A stretch of DNA of 64,000 nucleotides from Poa pratensis (lineage: Eukaryota > Streptophyta > Magnoliopsida > Poales > Poaceae), in assembly GCA_947311845.1 (NCBI GenBank), contig CAMZMU010000115.1, positions 31,271,401 to 31,335,400 on the forward strand, read 5' to 3'. Below are positions 32,243 through 43,783 of this stretch, piece after piece. The stretch's first letter is position 1. Each line of letters opens with the position of its first letter. The notes below the pieces were generated by a model. It did no database searches. It was not told the origin of the DNA and saw only the letters and a program-made list of their open reading frames with translations. The position numbers were made by a program, and so were the translations under genes.

Positions 32243-35200
32243 ATGGCCTTCCTCGCGCGGGCGCTCCGCCACTCCAAGCCCTACCTCCCGTCCCGCCACC
32301 CGGCCGTATCCGCCTCCCGCCGCTGGATCTCCCCGACCGCCTCCGCGGGCTCGCCGGAGTCCGGGGCCGCCGTGGCCCCCGCCGACCCGGAGCTGCCGCC
32401 GCCGCGGGAGCCCATCGGCGGCGCGCGCGTGGAGCTGCCCGCCAACCCGGAGGACGCGCTCGAGGTGTTCGTCGACGGCCACGCCGTGCGGATCCCCAAG
32501 GGCTTCTCGGTGCTCCAGGCCTGCGAGGTCGCCGGCGTCGACATCCCGCGCTTCTGCTACCACAGCCGACTGTCCATCGCGGGCAACTGCCGCATGTGCC
32601 TCGTCGAGGTCGAGAAGTCGCCCAAGCCCGTCGCCTCCTGCGCCATGCCCGCGCTCCCAGGTCAGCCTTCGATGTAGCGGCCCATTTCGTTTTGCGGCAG
32701 CATGTACTGTGTGCCCTGTGCGTTGTCTCAGGTTGCAAAATGGGCAATATTAGTCTGGTTTGCTTGTGCTGTGTGCATCAGTCTCTCAGATCCATTCAGC
32801 TCATAGACGCCTCAGCAATCAGCATAGGATTTTCTTTTAATCTGTACTGATTGTAGAAACTACTCCGTAGAACATAAGTTAGCTAGTGATTCTTGCAGTA
32901 CTGCATGATCAGTCCATTGTGTGCGATTTCTAGCTATAATTTGCGAGAGTTCTTAACCTTGGAGCGTGTTGGTGGATTAGGGATGAAGATCAAGACAAAC
33001 ACACCAATCGCAAAGAAGGCAAGGGAGGGGGTCATGGAGTTCTTGTTGATGAACCATCCACTAGATTGCCCAATCTGCGATCAGGGTGGGGAGTGCGACC
33101 TCCAGGATCAGTCTATGGCCTTTGGGGCTGACCGCGGTCGTTTCATCGATATGAAGCGATCAGTTGTGGATAAGAATTTGGGACCCTTGGTAAAGACTGT
33201 GATGACCCGTTGCATCCAGTGTACAAGGTGAGGGCTTTTGTGGTTCTTTGTAAATTTGTATGACTATCCAGTTCAAATAATTTCATGGCTTCTTTCTTAA
33301 TGTTTTCACCACTGCACGTGCTTCATTTTTTAGCATCATAGGGTTAAAAGCTAATTGCTAAAACTTATGAAAGTTAAAAACTGTTGGAACCACATATTCC
33401 TTCTAACTTATTCATGTGCATTAGTATGGGCAGTTAACTGGTTCTTAGTTTGTGCAGTCATGTGTTTTTACATGTATCCTTTCTTGTTACAGTAAGGCAT
33501 TATCCTTTGTCGAAAATGGGTTTAGCTACATGTGCAAGATCGAGTTTTTTTTAACCTTTGCTGGGTATGTAATTTTCAATTTCTCGTATCTTACAGGTGT
33601 GTCAGGTTTGCATCCGAGGTTGCTGGTGTTCAAGACCTGGGTATGTTAGGTCGTGGCAGTGGTGAAGAAATTGGAACATATGTGGAGAAGCTTATGACAA
33701 GTGAACTATCTGGAAATGTTATTGATATCTGCCCTGTTGGAGCTCTTACATCCAAGCCATTTGCATTTAAAGCTAGGAACTGGGAGTTGAAGGGCACTGA
33801 GACTATTGATGTTACCGATGCAGTAGGGTCAAACATACGTGTTGACAGCAGAGGTCCTGAAGTTATGCGCATTGTTCCACGCCTCAATGAGGTTTGCATG
33901 CCAATCCTGTTGCAGCTTTTACTTAGTTCTGTGTGATTTTTGTTGGTAATGGTGACATGGTCACTCTGCCTGATACTTCATGATGTCTTAACTCCCATAA
34001 TATCTGTCAAGCCTGTTGTAAAAGGTCACCTAGCGCCTGTAGACTGCATGTTGGCACTGAGCACCACCTGCTTCCTTCCCTGCTCATGGGTAGCCTGAGC
34101 AGTCGACAACTAGGTGCTAGGCGCTATTGTACCTCTTTTGTAGTGCCTGTTCCTTTGAGAACGTTATAGTGGTAGCATGAACTTTCGGTGTATAACATTA
34201 ATTATCCCCAGCAGCTTGTTTTCTGAACCTTCGCTACATAACCTGCTATTTTATTTGCAATGAAAAATGAATACTTGATTTAGCATCTCCATTTTTTGAA
34301 TCCTTGCAGGATATCAACGAGGAGTGGATATCTGACAAAACACGGTTCTGTTATGATGGTCTGAAGAGGCAAAGACTAAATGATCCTATGATTCGTGGTT
34401 CTGATGGCAGGTTTAAGGCAGTGACATGGCGTGATGCTATTGCGGTTGTTGCTGAAGTTTTGAACCAAGTTAAACCAGAAGAAATTACTGGAGTCGCTGG
34501 CAAACTTTCTGATGCAGAATCCATGATGGCATTAAAAGATTTTGTCAACAGAATGGGTTCAGATAAGGTGCTCTGTGAGGGAAATGGTTCAAATCCACCA
34601 GCAGATCTCCGATCAAACTACCTAATGAATACTAGCATTGCTGGGCTTGAGAAAGCTGATGTCTTCCTTTTGGTTGGTACACAGGTAGGATTATCTTTTT
34701 CTTGCTCGTAACTATTATGTACTGGCCATTTTCTTGATTGTTTTTCTCATCTAAAAGTATGCTCTGCTCTGTAATCACTTAGCCTTAATGGCATTCTGGT
34801 GGTGTATGACTGTCAGTTTTATTTTATTACTCATGGATATGCTAACTGCTTGAAAGCATCACTTGTAGAGCCATAGCATAAAACTCGTGCTAAAATTTGT
34901 AAAAGACCCCATTACAGAAATATCCCACTCGACAGAATAACAGAACACATGAAGCGCAAAGTATTCTTTAATTATATGTTCTTGCATGTTGGCATTATTT
35001 TTCTATTGCAATTGTTATGTACTAGTGTACTACTTCCATTTTAAAAGATAATTCACTGTTTCTTTCATTAAGATAAGTCTTTAACCAAGAGTTGTCTTGT
35101 TAATATGTGACGTGAAATTGGTGGTCCCTAGATTCATGTTCAAAAGTATTTTACATATGAATGTGATTTTGTATCACATAGACCACATACGAATTGAGTA

Positions 35201-37020
35201 ACTCCTTGCCAAACCTTTGTCCTAACGATACAATATATGTTGGCCTAATGTAATCTTGTCATAGTGTAAACTGCACACATAGGTTGTGTGCAGGCTATAG
35301 TGTGAACCCACACATAGGTTGTGTGCTGGTTGGGCCACATAAGTTGTGTCCCTAGTAGATAGGCTTGCTGCAATATGTTTGCAGGAGTTAAATAGTAGGT
35401 GCTACTATGTTCTAGAGTACTCTATTTATATGTAATTCTTAGGCTGTAATATAGGGCAGCACTAGGAAGTAGTAGAAGCCTCTAGAATGCGGTAGCACCG
35501 ACCTTGAACCCTCTATATAAGGAGAGGCACTCTATATGGAGGGAAGCAAGTTGCAAGCCAAGGTCCTAGCATAGGTTGCTGAGGGCAAGGATATGTTGCT
35601 AAGGTTTGTCAGCATTCGTTGCTGTGGTAAAGCTTAGGCATAGGTTGCCAAGCTTGTAGGCGTTCGTTGCCTGTGTAGTGTAGCATCCGTTGCTGCAGAA
35701 TCTAATAGAAAAGGAAGGCATTTGTTGCCTGAAAACTGGTGTGCTCCTCTGTAGTGCTAGTCACCTGTTTTCTTCATTTGCTAGAGAGCTAGAGAGAAGA
35801 GAGAACAGAGAGGGAAACACCTAACAATATATGCCTTATATATATATTTTGAAATGGAGGAACTATATACCATATAGTACCAAGTTTAATGATGCAGCTG
35901 ATGTTTCTAAAGAACCCAGTTACTTCTGTTGATTTTAAGCGTATTGAAACAATGATCACTATTAGTACTAATATATTTGGCAGCCAGCTGCATATTCATC
36001 TTGTTAGACCAAAGGAATTGAGATGTACTATTTTTTGCTACCCCTTTTTTCAGTCACATTGTGCAGTTTAGTTTTTCATTGTGAATAACAGTAACATCCT
36101 TTTGGTATGCTATAAAACAGCCTAGAGTTGAAGCTGCTATGGTTAATGCGAGGATTCAGAAGACTGTTAGAGCAACACAAGCAAAGGTGGGCTACATTGG
36201 TCCTCCAGCAGATTTCAACTATGACCATCAGCATCTTGGCACTGGGCCCCAGACCCTTGTTGAGATCGCTGAGGGCCGGCACCCTTTCTGTTCAGTACTG
36301 AAGTCTGCAAAGAATCCAGTGATCATCGCTGGAGCTGGGTTATTTGAACGGGAAGACCAAGGTGCTGTGTTCTCAACGATTGAAACTTTAGCGAAGAAGT
36401 TCAATGTGACGAGACCAGACTGGAATGGTCTTAATGTCCTATTGCTCCATGCCGCACAGGCAGCAGCTCTTGATCTGGGCCTCGTTGCTAATCCTACCGA
36501 GAGCGTCAAGTCTGCAAAGTTTCTTTACCTGATGGGAGCTGATGACATAAACTTGGACAGCCTTCCAGAGGACGCTTTTGTTGTTTACCAGGGGCACCAT
36601 GGTGATAAGGCTGTGTACAGGGCCAATGTGATCCTTCCGTCTTCAGCATTTAGCGAGAAAGAAGGCACCTATGAGAACACCGAGGGATGCACCCAGTGGA
36701 CCATCCCAGCTGTTCCTACAGTTGGTGATGCTAGGGATGACTGGAAGATCATCCGCGCTCTTTCCGAGGTTGCCGGGGCACCACTGCCTTACGACAGCAT
36801 TTCGGCCGTGAGAGACCGCATCAGCATGGTTGCCCCCAACCTTGTACGTCTAGACGAGAGGGAACCATCTACGATCTCTGCTGAGGTGAAGCCTCCGGTA
36901 AAGCAGCAAGTAAGCTCGGCCCCATTTAAGACTGTCGTGGAGAACTTCTACATGACTGATGCGATCACACGAGCTTCAAAGATTATGGCTCAGTGCAGTG
37001 CAACCTTGTTGAAGAACTGA
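32243..37020 (+). CDS. NDUFS1: NADH dehydrogenase (complex I) 75-kDa Fe-S subunit, mitochondrial
   Basis: Exons 32243-32660, 32981-33227, 33597-33891, 34310-34684 and 36121-37020 join in phase at GT/AG sites to 744 residues, the family's normal length. The Arg-rich, acid-poor first 30 residues are a mitochondrial presequence. Fe-S ligands: C105, C116, C119, C133 (2Fe-2S); H165, C169, C172, C178 (N5 type, [14 protein letters not shown]); C217, C220, C223 and C267 (CIQCTRC ... DICPVGAL). After these comes the molybdopterin-oxidoreductase-like domain and the subunit-specific C-terminus. It is the large Fe-S subunit of the peripheral arm, passing electrons from NADH toward ubiquinone. A solo LTR sits in intron 4 and a MULE 201 bp before the ATG; no coding damage is seen. 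Confidence 0.97.
35238..35826 (+). mobile_element. Solo LTR in intron 4 of NDUFS1
   Basis: Begins TGTTGGCCTAATG, ends ACACCTAACA, and is flanked by ATATA on both sides (35233-35237, 35827-35831). It contains ctctatataagg (about 35512-35524), a TATA box for an LTR read in the gene's direction, and repeated cgttgc-type motifs. 589 bp, probably Copia-type by size and ends. Confidence 0.7.
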
Positions 37021-37620
37021 GATATACTCTACGTCTCATGAAGCTAGTCACCGACAGATGAGATTTTAGTTGCTTTTCTGTTTTTGCTCCGAACTTCACC
37101 CAGTTGTTGCTTGGCATGGTTGCGTGGTCGGAGCATAATTTGGACTGTCTCTAGATCCGAAGAGCAGCAAAACTTAAAAAGCAGTTTCTGTAATGTTGTG
37201 AGAAGCAGAGCATACTTAATAAGCTTGTTGTCCTCTTGAACCATGCAACAGCCACAAGCAAATTTTTGTTGTATTTCCTTTACGTTTGTCCTGCTCGTTT
37301 TCTGGTTTCTGGAAAGCAGGCGATGTAGCAGCTGTATGTGCAAATTAATCTATACTCGGTTTCATCATTCACTGGTATGTTGTATGTACTGTGTTTCGCA
37401 GAAGAAAAAACGGAGATGCTCTTTAGCGCTTGTTTTTGAGTTTGGTAAACCAAAGAAAAAAAAGTCACGTATGCGAATCGGATTCCTTGTAGCTGTAGGA
37501 CACGGCGTACTACGGTGTCTTTCTCTACTGACAAAAGCACCCGCCACAACATAGCAAATCCCCCGCCGCCTGCAATCGCTACTCGTCTCGCCGTAAATCC
37601 ACACCGCCGCCGCCAACCTG
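37021..37620 (+). other. 3' UTR of NDUFS1 and original upstream region of the DUF1618 gene
   Basis: Without the CACTA element, about 650 bp separate the complex I stop from the DUF1618 ATG. The last 70 bp (ccgccgcc... rich) resemble a grass 5' UTR cut by the insertion. Confidence 0.5.
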
Positions 37621-37890
37621 CACTACACCACGGTATAGTTTTAGGGGCACTTTGGTTGGGGCATTTTTCAAAGTGCCCCAAAAGCTAATAATTAGGGGCA
37701 TTTTGACAAAGTGCCTCTAAATATCATATTTTTTGGGGCACTTTGGCAAAGTGCCCCTAAATGGCATAGCTTTTGAGCCACTTTGATGAAATGTCCCTAA
37801 ATGGCATAGCTTTTGGGGCACTTTGATGAAATGCCCCTAAATGTCATAACTTTTGGGGCATATTCTCAAAGTGCCCCTAAAGCTCAATAC
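37621..37890 (+). repeat. Left terminus and subterminal repeats of the CACTA element
   Basis: At least five copies of a roughly 60-bp unit with ggggcactttg...aaa(g/t)tgcccctaaat, each able to fold as a hairpin. Likely binding sites for the element's DNA-binding protein, as in En/Spm. Confidence 0.85.
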
Positions 37891-38135
37891 CCGAAATCAT
37901 ATCATTGCAAATACAAAACAAACTTAGCAGTTCACATCAAATTACTACAGTTAAAATCACAGCAAAATATTATAGTCCATAACTTAGCAGCTAACATCAA
38001 ATTACTACTACCACATAGTTACTACTACCAAAGTTCACATCATAACTTAGCACATAGTTAATATGTACAGTCCATAACTTATCACAACTAATGGTGTAAA
38101 CTAGTTTGAGGAGATAGATGTGCTCCTTTCTTGCC

Positions 38136-39048
38136 CTAGTCGATGATCTCAAGAAAGTTGAGACCAATGTTGTCCATCAACAGCTCCAACTTCACCAGCA
38201 GCACTGAAGCTTCAACAATGGCAGCAGCAGCAGTAAAATCAGTCCACCCCTGGGAGAAGATGATCAGAGAACCATTGTCGTGGTACTGGCAGTCAATATC
38301 TCCATTTCCATCTTGAAGAACAAAACCGTTCCTGAACAGAAGTGCTCTTCCATTGATTGGGTACTGGAGACCATGTACTGCCTCAGAAGGCATAAACTGA
38401 CAAAAATAGACAGTACAAGTTCTGTCAGTTATATTTGTGCAATATGAAAGTGCACTATCTCAATAAACCATGAAAATAGGAGTAATTAAGAATCTAACCA
38501 GCGCTTCATCTTCAATGTTGTCACTATCCATTTTGTGGACAAAGAAGTGCTTCTGATTCATTGGCTCATAGAACTCATCTTCAGGAGGGAGGTAAACATC
38601 TTTGATGATGCCAAGTAAGATTGCAGACATGTCAACATCAGTGATTGTCTTGATGTCTGAGAAGATAGTCCTGTGCACAATGTTGCGGATGCCAGATGGA
38701 ACATCTACAAGCACTGCTCACAAAATTAAGAGAAACATGTCATCTATTGTTGCTGCATGTAATTGTTGCATTACCTCACAGAAAATGTAAGAACATACCA
38801 GCATTCCCTAAATTTGCAGCCTTCTCTACACCAAGGTCATTGTAAACCGTGAACATAAACAACTTCTCACTTTCCAGGTAATTGAAATGGATGATATCTC
38901 CTTCAGTAATTGCGTACTGTCTAATCACTGAAAGCCAGTAGGGCCCACACAGTTCTGTCTGCAATTCATTCTTCTGAAAGAAGAAGTCAAACCTGCGCCA
39001 TGCTGTGCTCCTAGCCACCATCCATTTCCCTGGAACAAAATGGTTCAT
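38136..39048 (-). CDS. B3-like protein gene in CACTA left arm (gene C)
   Basis: Three exons join in phase: 39048-38799, 38713-38499 and 38396-38136, giving about 241 residues. The first exon reads WRRFDFFFQKNEL...CGPYWLSVIRQYAITEGDIIHFNY..KLFMFTVYN, matching the C-terminal half of a B3 fold (W/V core, x-EGD, then a hydrophobic strand). The last exon reads ALLFRNGFVLQDGNGDIDCQYHDNGSLIIFSQGWTDFTAAAAI, a second B3-like segment with the typical GW.DF. The start is uncertain, since F-K-D-R precedes the Met in frame and an upstream exon is possible. Function unknown; a DNA-binding protein is inferred. Divergence from canonical B3 is considerable, so the call rests on pattern and on clear B3 neighbours. 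Confidence 0.55.
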
Positions 39049-40677
39049 CCTGTCCTTGAAGGTACAAGGGATAACCTAGTAGTTAATCAAGTATCCAGAA
39101 TTAGTACTTCATTTTTCAAAAACATCTACAGAAACATTTACAGAATTGAGACAATACTGATCTAAAACTACATATAGCTTAATCATCTATAGAGACATCT
39201 ATAGAATTCAGAAACATCTATAGAGCACAAATGCAAAATTTATTGGAGATCAGCGCCATTGTCTGATACATTTGCAGGGAATTAATTTGCAAACTTTTGT
39301 GATATGCAGACAAGAAGGCAGCGTGGAATAACAATGCTGATCTAAAACTACATCTAGCTTAATCATCTATACAGACATCTATAGAATTCAGAAACATCTA
39401 CAGAATTCATACTATGTTTATCTCAAACTGCATCTTGGTTAAAACATTTTACCAACTTAGTCTCGAATCCCTGCATCACAACCACTTGAAAGGAGTCAGC
39501 ATGCCTTCTTGGTCTGCCACAGTACAGACCTGGCTGCTCACAAAACCTGCTGCGCTCTGCGTCCATCTTTCTCGAAGTCAAGCAAACTGCTGCAGGAATT
39601 GACAAGAAAGAGGAAGAAATCAGCAAGTGTAAGAAGAATCAAGAACTAACACCGAAGAACAGAGAGAGGAAGAGAGAAACCGCTTCAAGAACTCACCCTT
39701 TCACTCGAGACAGAGAGAGGAGGAGAGAAACTGCTGCAGGAATTGACAAGAAAGAGGAAGAAATCAGCAAGTGTAAGAAGAATCAAGAACTAACACCGCA
39801 GAACAGAGAGAGGAAGAGAGAAACTGCTTCAAGAATTCACCCTTTCACTCGAGACAGAGAGAGGAGGAGAGAAACTGCTTCAAGAACTCACCCTCTCTTT
39901 GAGAAGAAGAAGGGCGCATCGATGCGTCGTGGGGGTGGGAACTGCCTTTTCGAGCAGTCGTGGGGGGACGTTTCGTTTCCATCGTGGCCCTTATTCTGGG
40001 CTGATAACTGTTTTTATTTAAAAGGCCCAGATACTTCTTGAAGCAGGCCCATATAGTTTTTATTTAAAAGTGCAGAAAACCAGCACGCAATTCTGAGAGC
40101 AAGCACTTCTGAAGATAACCAGACACTTCTGAAATTGAACAAAATGAGAGCAAGCACTTCTGAAAAAATTTGAAAAAATTGAGAGCAAGCACTTCGAAAA
40201 GGCCCAGATAAAAATTGAAGCAAAAAAAAACAATGTTGAATTGTACTACACATTCAGAAACCACATTCAGAAACAAACAGTTTCAGAAACCATATGAAGA
40301 GAACAGAATCAGGAAACCATGTCGACTAGGTGCCTTTGTTCTGAACAAATCATACTTCAGAACAGTTAGAAGCATCATAGTCAAAATTGACCAAACAAAT
40401 ACTAGAAGAACACCAGAAGAATGTTAACTAGGTGCCCATGTTCTGAAGACTTTGTACTTCAGAACAATTAGAGGCATGCTAGTCTTAATCCAAACAAACT
40501 TGCTTGTAAAAACTAGCAGTATACAGACATACATTGACTAATTTCCAAGACATACATAGTACAGACATACTTGTTCCAAACAACTTAGTTCCAAACATAC
40601 ATAGTTCCAAACTCAACATAGGATTCAGACATAGGACTCTACATCTAGCCTTGTTACATGAGTTTCAGACATTAGAT
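39049..40677. other. CACTA internal spacer with local duplications
   Basis: No gene supported. A roughly 130-bp purine-rich segment is duplicated (about 39606-39735 and 39743-39880, aatcagcaagtgtaagaaga), an aaacatctatagaattcag motif recurs at 39155-39412, and agcaagcacttctgaa recurs at about 40095-40200. Confidence 0.5.
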
Positions 40678-41863
40678 TCAATCATCGAGCCAATCATCCA
40701 GCTTTGTTATGATCAGCCTTAGCCAGGCCAAGCTATCCCTCCCTTGCTTTCCGTGGATCCTTTCATCTTTGAAACTGAACACACATATATCACCCTCTCT
40801 CAGCTTGAATGTTTGCACAGCTGCTTGCCATCCACCTACGATTGTTGCCTTTCCCATTTCTCCAATCTTAATCCTGCAATACATGTTCTTTGTGCTCTCA
40901 GTGCAGTTCACTACTAGACTGGCTAGAGGCAAGATTTCTGGTGATCTCAATATTTCTGTCAAATAATAGCTTGTGAATTCAGCTATGAACTCCTGGAACA
41001 AGCAAACATACATGTTAACCAAGTCACCATAAGCAAGCATACATGTAAACTACTACAAGAAGCAACCAAGCATACATGTAAACTACTACAAGAAGCATAC
41101 ATGTTAACAACTTACCATTTTGCACTCAGGCTTCACATTGGGTTTCACAATCTTGGAAACATACTCTTTAATCTTGGGTCTGGGTGTGACCTCAACCAAT
41201 CTTCTAAGTTGCTTTGACTGGTTGTAGGTCATCTGTACTTCGTTTCCAAAGATGCATTCCCTGTTGAAAGACTCATTTCCAGCATGTCCAGGCCCTACAT
41301 ACACAATGCAAGTGTTAAGGAGGTTGTATATGAACAATGCAACCAGCTAATGCCACCTAATGCTCATAGATGAACCATATATATTATAACCATACCTCTG
41401 ATGGTTATCTTCTTCCTCTCATCATCTTCATCTTCATCTTCATTGTTATTACCAATACTGTCACTGCAATGGTGTAAAACATTATTAGGTCAAACTTCAG
41501 ACATAAACATATATATGAACATGCATGTACTCTTATTGAGTACAGAAGGTCTCACTCCTCAAGCTTCAGCAGCAACATTCTTGTCTTGATCCCAAAAGGA
41601 TATCTTTTTGGTATTCCCCTCTCATCCTGGAAGCTAAAGACACATATATCCCCTTCCTTTAAACCAAAGTCTTTTACAGCAGTAACCCATCCACAGGTAA
41701 TTGTCCCTTTTCCACCTTGAAGCTTCATCCTACAATACTTGGTATCTGTTGTGTAGTCAGGGCTTCTTGCCTTCTGGACAACCAAACTTGACAGAGGATC
41801 AGGGCTTGTTGGTGGCTTCAGTAATGGCATTAGGCACTGACAGGTGAACTCAGTGGAGAAGTC
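40678..41863 (-). CDS. Two-domain B3 protein gene in CACTA (gene A), 5' end unresolved
   Basis: Exons 41863-41556, 41463-41396, 41294-41116 and 40992-40678 join in phase to about 289 residues ending TGA. The first exon starts DFSTEFTCQC and holds a B3 domain (RMKLQGGKGTITCGWVTAVKDFGLKEGDICVFSFQDE). Next comes an acidic DEDEDDERKK linker, a segment GPGHAGNESFNRECIFGNEVQMT, then a second B3 domain (RIKIGEMGKATIVGGWQAAVQTFKLREGDICVFSFKDER). The GW...F.L.EGD.CVFSF pattern is typical of B3/REM plant DNA-binding domains. No in-phase start was found: a Pro/Ser-rich stretch at 42239-42538 ends in a good GT donor but has an in-frame stop and the wrong phase. Gene B has the same linker-plus-B3 architecture, so the genes are duplicates. 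Confidence 0.75.
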
Positions 41864-42814
41864 CTGGGAATAACATGTACAAATAAAATTTAGTTCACAA
41901 CATGTTTTACACTGTAAAGTAGATGCTATTTCATGGACAAATAATTCAACAGAAGAAGCTATTTAAAACAAGACTGAAAAATTTACTAGCCATATTGTCC
42001 CTGAATTGGGGGAAAACATGGTTTACTTGACAGAATACCATGAACTGCTACTGGAACCCTAGCAGAAGAACCCTAAATCAACCAGATCAACATATATTGC
42101 CCTACAGAAACAAACCACTATGCTGGAAACACATGTAACAGGTTCACTAAGAAGTAAAAACAGTGCTCCCTTATGCAATTATACTAGTATTGAAACCCTA
42201 GCATAGAATATATGGAAGTTTGATCTCGATCTACTAACCTGGGGAACGAACTGGAGCTTGGTGCAGACGAGGTGGACGATCTTGGTGCAGAGGGTGACAC
42301 ACGCCGAGGCGGCGCAAACGGTGGCGACGCGGTCCAGACAGAGGGCGACGCACCAGGCGGCCGATGCTCAGGCGGCGCAGACGAGGCGGACGAGGCGTAG
42401 ACGTAGAGCGACGCACGGCTAGGCGCAGGCAGCGCAGACGAGGCGGACTAGGCGTAGGGAGACGTACGGCTAGGCGCAGGCGGCGGAGGGCGATTCATCG
42501 TTGGAGGGCGAGGTGGAGGTGGAGGGCGGCGACTCATCTTGGGGAAAAAAGAGGAGGAAGTAGCGGTGCTGATGAGGAGGAAGACTTTTGGATAATGATG
42601 AGTAAACTTTTGCAAATAAAACCAAACATTACTTAAATTGTCTATCTAGTCCTTCCAGCATTGGTTTTATGCAAAAATACACCAAGATATGTAAGTAGAG
42701 TATTTCTATTATTCATATTTAGAGGCCAAACATACATTTCTTATTCATATTTAGATAACAAACATGCTACTGAAACTTTCAACGACAAACTCATTCTCTG
42801 CCATCAGAGATGAA
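41864..42814 (-). other. Possible degenerate first exon of gene A and spacer
   Basis: A GC-rich block at 42239-42538 codes Arg/Pro/Ser-rich low-complexity in several frames. On the minus strand an ATG at about 42537 opens MSRRPPPPPRPP, hits TAG, then stays open in the same frame to a GT at 42238. The remainder shows nothing. Confidence 0.3.
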
Positions 42815-43075
42815 TTATGATTTCTTTGCATCGAGACGAGCCTGCAGGATGCACAACTGTTCTTCCAGGCCTTTTATATCCTTTGGGATCTCTGGTCTCC
42901 AATTTGTAGGCTCTGCCATGGCCTCCCTTGTCTCATCATCCGCAAGAACACAGTGCAGAGTAAACACCTTTTTGTATAGATTCTCCTGCCTTGCCACCTC
43001 GAACTCCGACAAGGCCGCCTCCTCCACGGTATCCCGACACCTTCCTCCACGAGACCTACCTGAATTTTCCGCCAT
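42815..43075 (-). CDS. Small unknown ORF in CACTA (86 aa)
   Basis: Starts MAENSGRSRGGRCRDTVEEA and ends with a Leu/Glu-rich probable coiled coil (IKGLEEQLCILQARLDAKKS). The ATG at 43073-43075 is chosen because the upstream extension has no Met at its start and is hydrophobic non-coding-like. I do not recognise a family. Same strand as the B3 genes. Confidence 0.35.
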   Translation of the reverse strand: MAENSGRSRGGRCRDTVEEAALSEFEVARQENLYKKVFTLHCVLADDETREAMAEPTNWRPEIPKDIKGLEEQLCILQARLDAKKS

Positions 43076-43270
43076 CTCCACGAGGGGGTCATGGGGGATT
43101 TTGTGATATGAGAACCAGAGTTTGAAAGTGAGGAACAAGATGACATGTACTGAAGAAAAATTGGAGACATATGTCATATATATAAGAGGAGGGAGTGCTT
43201 GAAGGAGCTGCCACGGTTGCACACACGTGTTGGCAACTTGAGTCCTTGATGATACGTGTTGGACCTAGCC

Positions 43271-43443
43271 TACAAATAAGAGTGCCAACTCACATAGCCT
43301 ACAGCATAGATATCAATACTACCAAAAGTACTACACTACAAATAAGAGTGCCAACTCCCATAGCCTACAACATAGATATCAATACTACCAAAAGTACTAC
43401 ACTACAAATAAGAGTGCCAACTCCCATAGCCTACAACATAGAG
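43271..43443. repeat. 66-bp minisatellite, 2.6 copies
   Basis: tacaaataagagtgccaact starts at 43271, 43337 and 43403; the copies are nearly identical. Confidence 0.9.
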
Positions 43444-43783
43444 CAAGGTGTGGTGTATATGGCTAAAATATTCACTCCTGACATGAAAGAAGAAATCATA
43501 ATTCAAATAAATACTAGTACCATCAGTGATTTATGCAGCAGCTTAAAACACATGTAACAGCTGTGTCATAGCTGAATCCTCCAAAAGACAAATGTCAGCA
43601 GTTCCATAAGTACTTAGTAATTTACATAATAGAAACCACACAGTTCACAGACCACACAGGTCACAATTCACACAGTTCACAGACCAAACAACATGAAGAT
43701 AAGGACCTAGACATATACTTCAGTTAACAACATAGACATATACTTCATATAAACCTTGATAAGGAGTCACATCTTAGCAAGCT

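Noticed and set aside
32000..32747. Antisense ORFs over NDUFS1 exon 1
   Set aside because: Shadows of a GC-rich first exon, low-complexity Gly/Arg composition.
35238..35826. TRIM element with two short LTRs
   Set aside because: Internal short repeats exist, but no pair of direct terminal repeats with PBS and PPT; one LTR explains it.
42239..42538. Confident first exon of gene A
   Set aside because: Good donor site, but the ATG frame contains a stop and its phase does not fit the next exon.
43271..43443. CRISPR-like array
   Set aside because: Contiguous 66-bp tandem copies without unique spacers in a plant transposon; a minisatellite.
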